In this document: one piece after another, positions 33,740-43,745 of the stretch
Layout of the letters: each line of letters opens with the position of its first letter
Numbering within the stretch: the stretch's first letter is position 1
Assembly (NCBI GenBank): GCA_902806575.1
Contig: CADCXD010000005.1
Location: forward strand, 868,001 to 932,000
Direction: 5' to 3'
Length of the DNA stretch: 64,000 bases
Source of the DNA: Jackrogersella multiformis
Taxonomy: Eukaryota; Ascomycota; Sordariomycetes; Xylariales; Hypoxylaceae
Notes under the pieces: model-generated
What the model was told of the DNA's origin: nothing
Seen by the model: the letters and a program-made list of their open reading frames with translations, nothing else
Database searches by the model: none
Translations under genes and position numbers: made by a program

Positions 33740-34626
33740 TGAGCAACACTAAATCTGCAGTACCGTCCAGCCCGGATAATAATGCTCTATATAATTATTT
33801 AACTTATTAATATGCTTTGATAAATTTCGGTGCCGAGACTTTACTCCGAAAGTGTCCTCCGTTTCGCCCCTGAGCCGTACTAGACTAAGACCTGGAGGGA
33901 TTTAGGGTCTCATTGAAGGATGGATGATCTGATGCCTTCGAGTGGCAGGTATCCAATCGGCGAGCTCAGTGATATCAACTATGGGATGTCACCAAAGTGC
34001 AAAATTAGAGCCTGCATATTTGCAGACCTGTAAATGGTCGGCACTGCCCCTCTTCACATACGTGGAGGATTCTAGTAAGCAGACATGTTTATGATTTGAT
34101 ATTTGGAGCATACCGAAGGTGAAGATACTAACCGCCTACCTGACCTAGGTATGTGTGACTATATTGATCTCGATTGCAGGTGGCGTTGTCCCTTCAAAGT
34201 TGTGTAATGTGAAACGATGCAGCTTCGCTTCCCATCAACGAAATCATTGGTTGAAATCAGTCAAATGCGACGCTGACAACTTGACACTAATCCTTAAGTG
34301 TACTCTCTCTCGACTGTTAAGCTTCATAGATCCTTATTTGGGAAGATAATATATGCAAGCCCCGTTGAATAGCATGTGGAATTGGCCTGGTGTTATGATG
34401 GGAGGGAAACATCCTACACCCATCGGTCCTCTCATTTCATCTTATATTTGTTGCAACTATGTTGGTAGATATATGCACGTAACTATGTCCCTCAAAGATG
34501 ATGAGGCTACACCGGCTTTTTCTCCTATTTCCACAAAATCTGAAATGAATACTGATAACACTCTATTCTCTCTGGTGTATTGATTTTGCAATTCCTCTCT
34601 CGAGACAGACGTACCAGATCTTCAAG
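33740..34626. other. Intergenic region upstream of the receptor-like gene
   Basis: No convincing gene in 0.9 kb. Short frames at 34155-34583 lack any protein-like signature. A CCTGACCTAGGTATG motif lies near 34138. Confidence 0.5.
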
Positions 34627-36018
34627 ATGGCTAGTGACGATGACGATCGAGACTACTACATGCGTCCCGGTGACGTTATGGCGGCAGCCATAGCATTGTC
34701 CATAGTGGACATTGTTGTCGTTGCGCTTAGATTCTGGGCACGGAAGATTCAGAGGCAACCTCCCAAGGCTGATGACTGGCTCATGATACCTGCTACGGTA
34801 CTACAAACTGGACACAACTTGACTTCATCATATAAGCTGACCTATATACATAGCTTATGACTGTAGGAATCGGCATCGCTCAATTTTATGGCGTCTCGCA
34901 AAAAGCACTTGCATACCCTGTCGAATTCCCCCCTGGATATACGGGGAGCTTCTACGAGCTAGTCACACCACAGTATACTCTCTCATCACAGGCAAGTATA
35001 TTCAACCTATCTGAGGCCGGTCGTATCTAACGAGTTCATAGATCGAATGGGCCTACCTCCTCATGCTGCCCATAGCGGTGGCATGCACGAAGGCAAGCTT
35101 CCTGTTCTTCTACGTACGCGTCTTCACGATCCAAAAGCATAGCGTGATCAACAAACTCCTCATAGGATTCATAATCGTCATAGCGATGTGGGCAGTGGCG
35201 TTCTTCTTTGCATCGCTTTTCGAATGCGGGCACGATTTCTGGAGGATCTGGAATTCGGAAATAGAATTCCAGACGCGGTGCTCCTATACTATCAACATAG
35301 TCCTTACTCTTTGCATTACCGACTTCGTTACAGATTTATTTATACTAATTATCCCTATTCCATTGGTAAGTAACTCTGCTTTACCGACTCAAGCCAAGGC
35401 TAAAGTGTAAGATAGGTTTTACGATTGAATCTGTCTACTAGTAAGAAGATCAGTGTCTGTTTGATGTTCCTTCTTGGAGGAGTGTAAGATAAACACCTAG
35501 AATAGACCGCGTCCAAGCTGACATCTAGTAGAACCGTTGTGGTCTCGTTGTTGCGGTTCATAATGATGGCTGGAAGCTTCATAGGGAACTTCGATCTTAC
35601 ATCTGACATTATCCGTAAGTACTCTCACAACTTCGTCGGTCTCTAGAGATACTAGGTAGCTAACTCTATTGTAGTCGGGAAAACAGGTTGCATGTACTGG
35701 GGCATGGTTGAATGCGGCATTGGGGTCTTTGCCGCCTGCCTCCCAACGAATCAATTCCTCTTTAGGAAACTCGTTTGGGAGCCGGCCGTCAGCTCCACCA
35801 AAAGCCTATTCAGCTCCCGGTCCTCCCGGTCCTCCGCCTCTCAAAAAGACGTTATCCGCGTCGACCAAGTGTTTGGTGTTGCATATGACAAAATACATAG
35901 CAACACGAGTCGAGCGACTTTGCGGTCCGATTTGCCAATTATGGAGAACGACCGGTTTACGCGTGAATCGTATATCTCGTGGGATCATCGCTCTGGGATG
36001 GCAGGGACGGCTATATGA
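34627..36018 (+). CDS. Pth11-like seven-helix membrane protein (fungal rhodopsin-domain family)
   Basis: Six exons: 34627-34797, 34854-34991, 35042-35365, 35416-35483, 35529-35614 and 35675-36018, giving 376 residues. The family includes candidate plasma-membrane sensors such as Magnaporthe Pth11. This protein lacks an N-terminal CFEM domain. Helices run from VMAAAIALSIVDIVVVALRF through the YGVSQKALAYP loop, LLMLPIAVACTKASFLFFYV and IIVIAMWAVAFFFASLFECG to DFVTDLFILIIPIPL. RLNLSTSKKISVCLMFLLGG, NFDLTSDII and MVECGIGVFAACLP follow; the last is highly typical. The cytoplasmic tail is Ser-rich. Intron 2 has a GC donor (CAG|GCAAGT). Intron 4 ends in tandem TAG acceptors three bases apart. FAD-oxidase and NmrA genes follow on the same strand. 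Confidence 0.87.
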
Positions 36019-36491
36019 TAGGGGTTGATAGCCTAGGCACATGGACGGACATAGCTCTGATGTCCATATGTGGGTCACCTTACAACATGGTACAGTGGGC
36101 TGTTGGTCTTGTCTAGTCAACTTAAGTGGAAGAAGTTGGAGAGAGCATATGTAGAAGCGTAGATAGTTGTATAAGTGGTTATACTTAGGTAGGTATCCCT
36201 AATTCGGTTGGGGTCTCAACTGTCTCACCGCTCCCGTGGATCATCCTGTCAGGTTGCGGCGCAAGTATGCGGGATAATTTTTTTAATGGGGAGCGCCATT
36301 CATGGATACTTACTGTGGCTTCTTAATTCCGGTCCGGCTTGAACAGAATCAAAGGTACGGATTGAAGTCTAATATCTCCATATTGTGGTTAATATATTCC
36401 ATGTTGTTGTTAGATGCAATCTGCCTTTTCTCTTTTTATTATCTCTTTTTAACAGTTCTGGGGTTTTCTTGCTCGGTCAGAACGATACGGG
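36019..36491. other. Spacer between receptor and FAD-oxidase genes
   Basis: No gene. It has a CTTAGGTAGGTATCC half-motif near 36185. It is the likely promoter and leader of the FAD-oxidase gene. Confidence 0.5.
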
Positions 36492-38179
36492 ATGGAGGTC
36501 GTAACGGCGGTGGCCGCATGGGCCATATCCTCTGCCTGTCAGAATGCTGCTGTGAGCGGCTGGCTCGGACCCATCTGCCCCCAAAGAGACTACGCCAGGG
36601 AACTTGCAGAGAGGCTTTCTCGGAATGCACAAATATTCACTCCAGGATCAGATGATTTTACCAAGGCGATAATACGCTGGTCGGTGTCACACACCCCAGA
36701 AGTGAAAGTCGTCGTAGTTCCTCGCATCGAGAATGACGTCGCAGAAATTGTAAGGAGTTTAAGTAAATGGATACGACTATATAATATAGGGGAGAGCTAA
36801 CTATACTTGAGGTGAAATACGCGAATGAGCTAAATATGCCTTATCTTGCTCTTAGCGCTGGTCATGGAGCAATTACGACAGTCGAGAAGATGAAGAATGG
36901 CATCGAAATCTGGATGAATCAGTTAAGTAGTGTCGAAATTTCAGAAGACGGCACTACAGCAAAGATTGGCGGAGGGACGAAAACTAAGACAGTTACCGAT
37001 GCACTCTGGGATGCGGGAAAGCAGACATGTTAGTTCCAGTTTTCAGATTTCGTGTCTCTTCGTATATAAGGTAGCTAACTTGAGGGTAGCGACTGGGTGG
37101 TGTGAATGTACCAGCATTCTTGGGCCTGGGTTAGGAGGCGGCCACGGAATTCTCCAGGGACGATATGGGCTCGTCTCAGACCAGTTCGTTTCCATGAACA
37201 TTGTGCTAGCCGATGGAGGGTTGCGAACAATCGACGAGAACTCCGATCTTTGGTGGGCTATGCAAGGAGCCGGCCATAATTTCGGAATCGTGACATCTGT
37301 CACGTCTAAAATATACGACATCCAGAACCGAGATTGGGCGTATGAGAGCTTCGTCTTTACAGGTGATAAAGTCGAGGGCCTTTATGACACTATAAACGAG
37401 CATCTCCTGAAGAATGGTACCCAGCCTGTTGATATTATCAATTACTCGTTCCTTTTTAATAATCCGGAGATCGATCCAGCTAAGGCAAGTGGTCTCCGGT
37501 CAAACCCACGTTTGCTCTACCTCTTTATTAACACTGAACGTAGCCCCTGATCATGTTCTATATTCTCCAGGAAGGACAAACATCAGTTGATCCAAGCTAC
37601 ACGAAGCCTTTCCACGATCTTGGCCCAGCAGCTACAGATGGCGCGGGAGGTAGCTTCACCGACCTAGCAACATGGACGGGCAACGACAATAACTCGCCGC
37701 CGTGCCAAAAAGCCGGACTAGTTAACTATCGCTTCCCCATCTACGTTGAGACATATAACGTTCCAGCTCAGCGTCACGTATATGACCTCTTCGCATCTTC
37801 CACACAGGAGACCCCGGCATTCTACAACTCCTTTTTCCTCTTCGAAGGCTACTCTATGCAGGGTGTAAAGGCCATCCCCAGCGAATCAACTGCCTACCCA
37901 TTTAGAGGTGACAATATTCTCATTGCTCCAGTGATTAGCTTCGCGGCTGCTGGGCCGGAACTCGAGAAGAAGGCTGTGGAGCTAGGGGAGAGCCTTCGTC
38001 GCATTCTTCACGAAGCAACTGGTCGGGAGGAGATGCACACTTATGTCAACTACGCTTTCGGAGACGAAACGAGGCAGAATATGTATGGATACGAGCAGTG
38101 GCGCCAGGACCGTCTACTCGCCTTGAAGGACAAGTATGATCCGCATCGGAAATTCAGCTTTTATGCGCCTATCGCATGA
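36492..38179 (+). CDS. FAD-linked oxidase, berberine-bridge-enzyme-like (VAO family)
   Basis: Exons 36492-36749, 36812-37028, 37090-37484 and 37544-38179, giving 501 residues. The enzymes oxidise alcohols, sugars or natural products with O2 through covalently bound FAD. The PCMH-type FAD domain carries SAGHG, whose His is the usual site for flavin attachment, and WCECTSILGPGLGGGHG, whose Cys could give a second bond. The substrate domain follows (WWAMQGAGHNFGIVTSVT). The C-terminus has the BBE motif MYGYEQWRQDRLLALKDKYD. Intron 3 is of GC-AG type (AAG|GCAAGT). The N-terminus (MEVVTAVAAWAISSACQNAA) is not a clear signal peptide, and the start could be revised. The substrate is unknown. An NmrA-like gene lies downstream on the same strand. 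Confidence 0.87.
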
Positions 38180-38752
38180 CGAGCGCTGCATGTATGATTC
38201 CGTCATAACCAGGGCCCCTGGCTCTAAGAGGTGTAGTAAAAAAACATGGTATGATTCCGCCTCGTTACTTCATTTCCAGGTCCCCGAGGAGCAGAATTAG
38301 AGAATTATCATTTATCTGTGTACTGGCAACTAAGATGGAAGGCTTTCCGACTAACTCGATTAGTTGCATGGCTCCAGGATACGTTGTTCTACAGTTCAAC
38401 TATGAACCGAGTTAACTAGCTCCGTCTTAGCTCGATACGAAGGATGCGAGTGACCCATGCCGGCCGACAATCTTCGGCATGAGTCAGACCCTATGGATTT
38501 AATGGGTGCTGTCGGCTTTCTAAGTAGTTGTTATTCCCGAGTGTCTCGTGTTTGATATCAATATTTGGTCGGGGTTCGCTTCTCGGAATAAATCTAAGAT
38601 GTGCTATGAGATAAAATATATTACTAATGTTCCCGAGCCTACCCCTTTCTTAATTGTCAGCCTGATGGTTATAAATATGCAGCCTTGTTGCTCTTTGGTG
38701 GAACTCGTCTAGTCGACAATTATTTGATTTATACTCACGTAGTATATACAAC
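38180..38752. other. Promoter region of the NmrA-like gene, with inverted repeat
   Basis: 573 bp without a gene. Its main feature is the inverted repeat at 38451-38486, listed separately. Confidence 0.5.
38451..38486. promoter_or_regulatory. 12-bp inverted repeat, candidate operator or hairpin
   Basis: TGACCCATGCCG (38451-38462) and CGGCATGAGTCA (38475-38486) match as inverse complements at 11 of 12 positions, around a 12-nt spacer. The arms contain CCG and CGG, the half-sites bound by Zn2Cys6 regulators, and the site lies about 270 bp upstream of the NmrA-like start. Regulatory use is inference. Confidence 0.35.
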
Positions 38753-39861
38753 ATGTCGTATAACCGCATTGCCATATATGGTCATCGTGGCTGGGCTAGC
38801 TCGGCCATCGCCAATGCTCTTGTATCTTCGGGTGCCCCAATCAAGGTGATATACCGGCCAGGCTCCGATGTGTCCAGTTTATCATCGAGCGTAGTCAAGG
38901 TTGAAGTGGACATTGAAAAGCAGCAACAAGAGTTAATCGCTGCTCTACAAGACATTGATATCGTCATGTAAGACTGCAATCTTCGAGAATCTTCCAATTC
39001 TAATAAAAACTGCAGTTCTCTGGTTGGCCATGAAGGTTTAGAAAGGCAGCATGCTTTCGTCAAGGCAATCCCAAGCACCAACGTTAAACTATTCGTGCCG
39101 TCAGACCTTGGACTTCGAGTGTCTGATGAGCAAGGACTCCGTGTACCTGTGAACAAGACGAAGTACGAGGTTGAGGAAGCAGCCAAGGAGGCAGGCATAC
39201 CTGTAGCCACGGTTCTGGTTGGTTGCTTTGCCGAATCTCTATTTTCAATTGGGTAAGCTCCTACGAATCCCTAGGTGTGGAGGAGGAGCTAAACATCCTG
39301 AGATTTTAGGATAATGGGGATTGATTATCCCGGAAATCGAATCATTTTTACTGGTGATAGTGCTAACCAAAAGGTCAACATATGGTATGTAATAGAACAT
39401 TTTTTAATACGAAAGGCTGGCCCTGGAAGCTGACAAAGGTTCCCAATAGCACAAGGAACTATATCACTACAGCGTATGCATCGATCTTTGCTAGGACGCC
39501 TCCGGCTCAGCTGATGGGACGAGCAATCGGGATTTCAGAGTTAAAGGCTGCTGGGAACGAAATCGCTGCGGCCTTGAAGAAGAAACACGGTGCTGAACCA
39601 CAAGTATTTGTGCATAGCTCTGAGAAGGTTGACAAAGAAATTGAGACTTGCATAAAGAACGGGATCCCTCTATCGCTAGCGTGGTACTGTCGTAAAACCT
39701 GGGGGAATGGGACCTTGGTGAGTGGGGTTGGCGAGGACATCTGGGAAGTTGAGGGCTATAAGAAGGCTAGCCTCGAAGATCTACTTCTCGGTGGTAAGCT
39801 GGAGCCGTACCGGGATATTCCACCGCAGGTCATACAGGCGTTCAATTCTACGTTCCATTAG
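38753..39861 (+). CDS. NmrA-like / isoflavone-reductase-like NAD(P)-binding protein
   Basis: Exons 38753-38967, 39016-39252, 39310-39384 and 39450-39861, giving 312 residues. It is an atypical short-chain dehydrogenase: MSYNRIAIYGHRGWASSAIA has a divergent glycine motif (GHRGWAS in place of GxxGxxG). VISLVGHEGLERQHAFVKA and KLFVPSDLGL match the family, as does the middle Lys (KTKYEVEEAAKEAG). The later IIFTGDSANQKVNI and RTPPAQLMGRAIG also fit. Family members are either reductases of natural products or redox-sensing regulators such as NmrA. The altered glycine motif makes cofactor use uncertain. Intron 3 (39385-39449) has GCTGAC before its TAG. The exon 3-4 junction gives a Cys, the least certain residue. 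Confidence 0.83.
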
Positions 39862-40154
39862 TTGTTATGATATATACCTAGGTAAGTATCATACCTTGGA
39901 CATGCGTATTGCCTCTGAATGAGAGGGGACAATACCTAGGGTCAGTTGTTAATAGTTAATAATCATAGTTCTGTGGGTATAATTGTCGCTTAATATCCAT
40001 CGTTAGAGCTGGGTATCGAGTAGAGCGCACTTGCTGCACAAGAGCATGGAGATTGATCAAAGCTGATAATACGAATATGATTGTCAACGCCTCGATTCTA
40101 GGTTCCCTCGACCATCGTGTTGTGGATATGTACATAGCATTCTTGCATGGCCGC

Positions 40155-40930
40155 CTATTTCCTCGCAGCAACGGTGGGCTCCCACGCCGTTACCTTCGCC
40201 TTCGTCCTGTATGGATATTAGCAGATGAGCAATTCCAGATTCCGAACTACGTACGTGCTATAGGGTTTGTAAGCTCCTTTTGTCGCGGTGTAGTTAGGAA
40301 TGGTCTTAGCATCGGTATCCTCCCAAGGTCGCCTCTTATATGCGAGCAACGGGTCTTGTGTAGGTGCCTTGTCGACAGAGTAGGATATCCAGGCGTGCCA
40401 ACCAGGCTCAATCTGGGCCCTAAAGTGCGGTATTAAGCAAACGAGTCCGGATGTTTAACCCCTTAGGCATACGTACGGGTCGAAATCGTGCACTTTGTAG
40501 TCTACCCATCGCGTTCGAACTGGAATCTATCAGTCCTGCCAGTTCAACCAGCCGGTCTCGAGCTACAATAACATACGAGGCAATTCTTCATTGTTTTCGA
40601 AATATTTGTTACCGAATCGATCGGTACCGATCAGGATACCAGCCTTGGTGTCACCTATAGGCTATCAGAATACTATCCTATATTACCTCAATATGATATT
40701 CATCCAGTCGTACCGATATACTGTTCCGGGCAGAATATCCATTAGTCTCGAAGTAACAGCTCGTTCGTTAGATGTTATGTTAAGAGGTTCGACGTACGCT
40801 AAGTTGGTGGAAGTAGTCCTGTCGCAAGATAAGTTAGCAGTAGAATATAGGTTTAAAAGGATACTACCTAGGTACATACCTTGAATCCCACTTTCCATAG
40901 GTTGGCGAGAGTTCTTGTGACGGTCGACAT
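40155..40930 (-). CDS. NADH:ubiquinone oxidoreductase subunit NDUFA12/B17.2 (fungal 13.4 kDa type)
   Basis: An accessory subunit of mitochondrial complex I on its matrix arm. It is split into seven exons on the minus strand: 40930-40880, 40818-40798, 40720-40714, 40654-40577, 40519-40477, 40419-40255 and 40206-40155. The 417 coding bases give 138 residues. No exon exceeds 165 bp, so no long open frame marks it. Exon by exon it matches the family: MSTVTRTLANLWKVGFK, DYFHQLS, YIG, DTKAGILIGTDRFGNKYFEN, RTRWVDYKVHDFDP, AQIEPGWHAWISYSVDKAP and the C-terminal KAKVTAWEP. Exon 3 is only 7 nt (TATATCG) and supplies Tyr, Ile and the first base of Gly in the conserved YIGDTKAG. All junctions have GT and AG and keep frame. 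It is divergent from PGS1. Confidence 0.9.
40714..40720 (-). other. 7-nt microexon (exon 3 of the NDUFA12 gene)
   Basis: Preceded by a branch-point-like GACTAAT and an AACAG acceptor, and followed by a GTACGA donor. It encodes Tyr-Ile plus the first base of Gly. Introns of 77 bp (40721-40797) and 59 bp (40655-40713) flank it. Leaving it out would break the frame unless another donor is used in exon 2. Confidence 0.75.
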
Positions 40931-41313
40931 GATGGGCGAAGCTCAATCGGACTTCTGCCGCGTTCGGATGTTGTTGTTGTAGTGTTCGAAGTCATCGTAT
41001 TGAATTCAATTAGACGGGACTTTCCGACTTGGCAAGACGGGTATTCATCGGTCCATCAAGTGTACATATTATGTAATTCAAGGCTATCCTAGCTGCCTCT
41101 AATAGGTACCTAGCCTACTTACCTAGGTACCTAAGGTACCTGCCCACTACCTAGGTACCTAGGTAGATAGCAACGTCATAAGTCCGCGCTAGTTCGACTA
41201 TCGATAAGAATCATCATTGGTTCAGCTGTGAAGCTTGAAAGAGCTCAAATATTTAAATTTTACAACTTACATCCATCCATTTCACCTGGTGACATTCGTT
41301 CATAATACTTGCA
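40931..41313. promoter_or_regulatory. Bidirectional promoter between NDUFA12 and PGS1
   Basis: 383 bp separate the two divergent start codons. At 41106-41166 it carries the densest ACCTAGGT cluster of the window, three cores with extra GGTACC units between them. Both genes make mitochondrial inner-membrane components, so shared control is plausible but unproven. Confidence 0.55.
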
Positions 41314-43089
41314 ATGATAGCTAGAGGCTCATCGAGATGCTGCCTAAAGCTGCGATTTACCCTGGCTCGGCCAATGAATCGATATAGCCAGCAGCGCTGC
41401 CGTCGATATTCGATACCTTCGGGTCCTGCGCCGACAGCTAGCTCTGCAAGCTCTGGCGGAATGTTGGCACCATTCGTAACTGAATTAGACAAGATCGCTC
41501 CGTCATTTAGAATCAGGGGGGATCAGATACAAATCATTAAAACGCCTACCGAATTCTACGATACATTGAAGGTCCGTCATGTGCCATTAAACATCAAAGT
41601 AGACATAGTCAGTTGACATTACTAGGCCAAAATTCGCTGCGCTAAGCACCGAATATTTCTATCTACCCTTTACATTGGGAAGTCCGAGATAGAGCTAGTA
41701 TGGATGAATCCGAGTCAACCTTTATACCGAAATATCAATGCTGACTGGAGCTGAGATTGCCGCACTCCAAGATGCTCTTCGCGCGAATGCTTCGCTAGAG
41801 TTGAGCATCCTCGTAGATGCGCTTCGTGGGAGTCGAGAGCAACCCGATCCGTCCTGCGCAACACTTCTTCTTCCCCTTATCGAAGAGTTCGGATCAGACC
41901 GAGTTGAGATTCGAATGTACCATACCCCGAACTTGACTGGCTTTCGGAAGAAACACATACCGAAGCGGATCAACGAAGGATGGGGTCTGCAACATATGAA
42001 GCTTTATGGCATCGATGATGAGATTATCATCTCAGGGTACTTGAACCCATCTGCAAGCTGCAAGTATAAGGCATTTGATTAACTTCGTATAGTGCGAATC
42101 TTTCCAACGACTACTTCACAAACCGCCAGGATCGATACCATTTGTTTTCCTCTAGCGATGTGACTACCTATTTCTGGGACCTCTACTCGGGCGTCGCGTC
42201 ACTTAGCTTCTTACTGCAGCCTTTGGATTCTGAACCTGGAGGATTTGAGCTTCTTTGGCCGTCAGGAAATGCAGCTCCTTGCCCTCTGGATGAGCCTGCC
42301 AAATATGTTTCAAAAGCTACAACGCTTATAAACCACCTGATATCACCAAAAGATACGTCTAGCGGTATCAAATCGCAGGGAAAAGACTCACTTACCATAC
42401 AAGAACGGGATACGACAGTTTATATGCTTGGTCAGCTTTCTCAGCTTATGAAACCAGATACATCAACCGAACTACCTGCGATCACACATGCTTTGAAAAC
42501 GCTTGCTGCGCCAGAGTATGCAGGCTCATCGTGGACTTTTACGGCGGGGTATTTTAACCCAGCCCCGTCGCTGACGAATTTACTACTATCAACAGCCTCG
42601 CAAAACAATGTGGTCATTACTGCGTCGCCGTATGCTAATGGATTTTACAAATCTAAAGGCGTCTCGGGACTTCTGCCAGGTGCATATACCCTACTCGCTA
42701 GGAGATTTCTTGAAGCGGTTAAAAAGCGAAAGCAGGATTCAGCAGTTGTCCTCAAGGAATGGAGAAGAGGCACTGTCAACGAACCGGGCGGGTGGACATA
42801 TCACGCTAAGGGGTTATGGATAACCCTCCCCCGGGAACAGGATCCGTCGATTAGTATCATTGGAAGTTCTAATTATACTAAACGCAGCTATTCCCACGAT
42901 CTCGAAGTAGGTGCTTTGATCGTGACTCAAAATCCCAGTTTAAAGAAAAGGTTAGGTGACGAGCAACGGTGGCTGCAGGAGTATGCAAGTCCTGTCACTC
43001 TAGATGATTTCGCGAAAACAGAAAGACGAGTTGGACTACAGGTACGAATTGCGATGTGGATCGTCGGTCTTGTCGGTGGCGCGCTCTAG
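41314..43089 (+). CDS. PGS1: CDP-diacylglycerol-glycerol-3-phosphate 3-phosphatidyltransferase (phosphatidylglycerophosphate synthase)
   Basis: PGS1 makes phosphatidylglycerophosphate, the committed step of cardiolipin synthesis, in the mitochondrial inner membrane. Exons 41314-41571, 41626-41697, 41756-42036 and 42093-43089, giving 535 residues. It belongs to the phospholipase D superfamily. The first HKD motif is in LQHMKLYGIDDEI, with His190, Lys192 and Asp197, followed by ISGANLSNDYFTNRQDRYH. The second is YHAKGLWIT with the following IIGSSNYTKRS; the Asp is replaced there, as I believe is usual in this family. KHRIFLSTLYIGKSEIEL is also typical. The N-terminus is Arg/Ser-rich without acidic residues, suiting a mitochondrial presequence. 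The spliced frame is continuous, with good donor and acceptor at each intron. Confidence 0.93.
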
Positions 43090-43745
43090 TGACCCGGCCC
43101 ATATTGGAGCTGGAATATCGACATTAATGATCTTGGCTACGATCTCGGTAAAGTTCGGCGGCCAACCCGGTTACTGTCCGAGGTCTTGCTTGACCTAGCG
43201 TTTCGAAACCGCTCCCTTTATCCCTTATAAATAAGACGTGATTGTGAACGACCAGAAAGACACCGGGAAAAGCTTCGGAGCTGGTTGAGCCTTCTCAAGA
43301 TCTATAAGCGGAGCATCTGCCTCCGTATTCGATCTCGCAATGTCACCTCAATGATACCCATCATAGATCATGTAATTCATTTTTTTAACCTCCGCGCCGG
43401 TTTGCGAGCTTTTTACCATTTCATATCCCCTGAAAGTAAATTTACACGGGCAACTCAGTACGATCCGAAGTTCCGGGTCCAAATGGAACGAACTTGTGCC
43501 GACATAATCCAATGATTGTAGGAAACGGCACATTCCTAGGTTTCATCAGGAAGGGAAATTGATGAGGTCTATTCACTTCCGCTAGATATGCAAATTAATT
43601 AATTACAGCGAAAATCTCAACACGACCCCGTTAACCCAGGCGAACCAAGTCTCACATACAAGAAGTATCTCGCGCGCACGATTTCTTTTCCCGCTTTGAC
43701 TTCTAGCTACCAAATAATTGATCTTCGTAAAATAATCCGCCCAAC
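43090..43745. other. Intergenic region, PGS1 to GH5
   Basis: No supported gene. The 76-codon frame at 43285-43515 has no recognisable content. The right side is the endoglucanase promoter. Confidence 0.5.

Noticed and set aside
35482..35505. 24-nt intron in the receptor gene (GTGTAA to AATAG)
   Set aside because: It keeps frame but is far below the workable intron size. The 45-nt alternative (35484-35528) has a CTGAC branch point and gives a better protein match.
34627..39861. Secondary-metabolite biosynthetic cluster
   Set aside because: It has tailoring-type oxidoreductases and a receptor but no polyketide synthase, peptide synthetase, terpene cyclase, cluster transporter or pathway regulator.
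40053..40436. 127-codon plus-strand frame
   Set aside because: It lies opposite exons 5-7 of the NDUFA12 gene and has no independent support.
40683..40946. 87-codon minus-strand frame across NDUFA12
   Set aside because: Its ATG is upstream in another phase and it reads through introns 1-3. The spliced model matches the family exactly.
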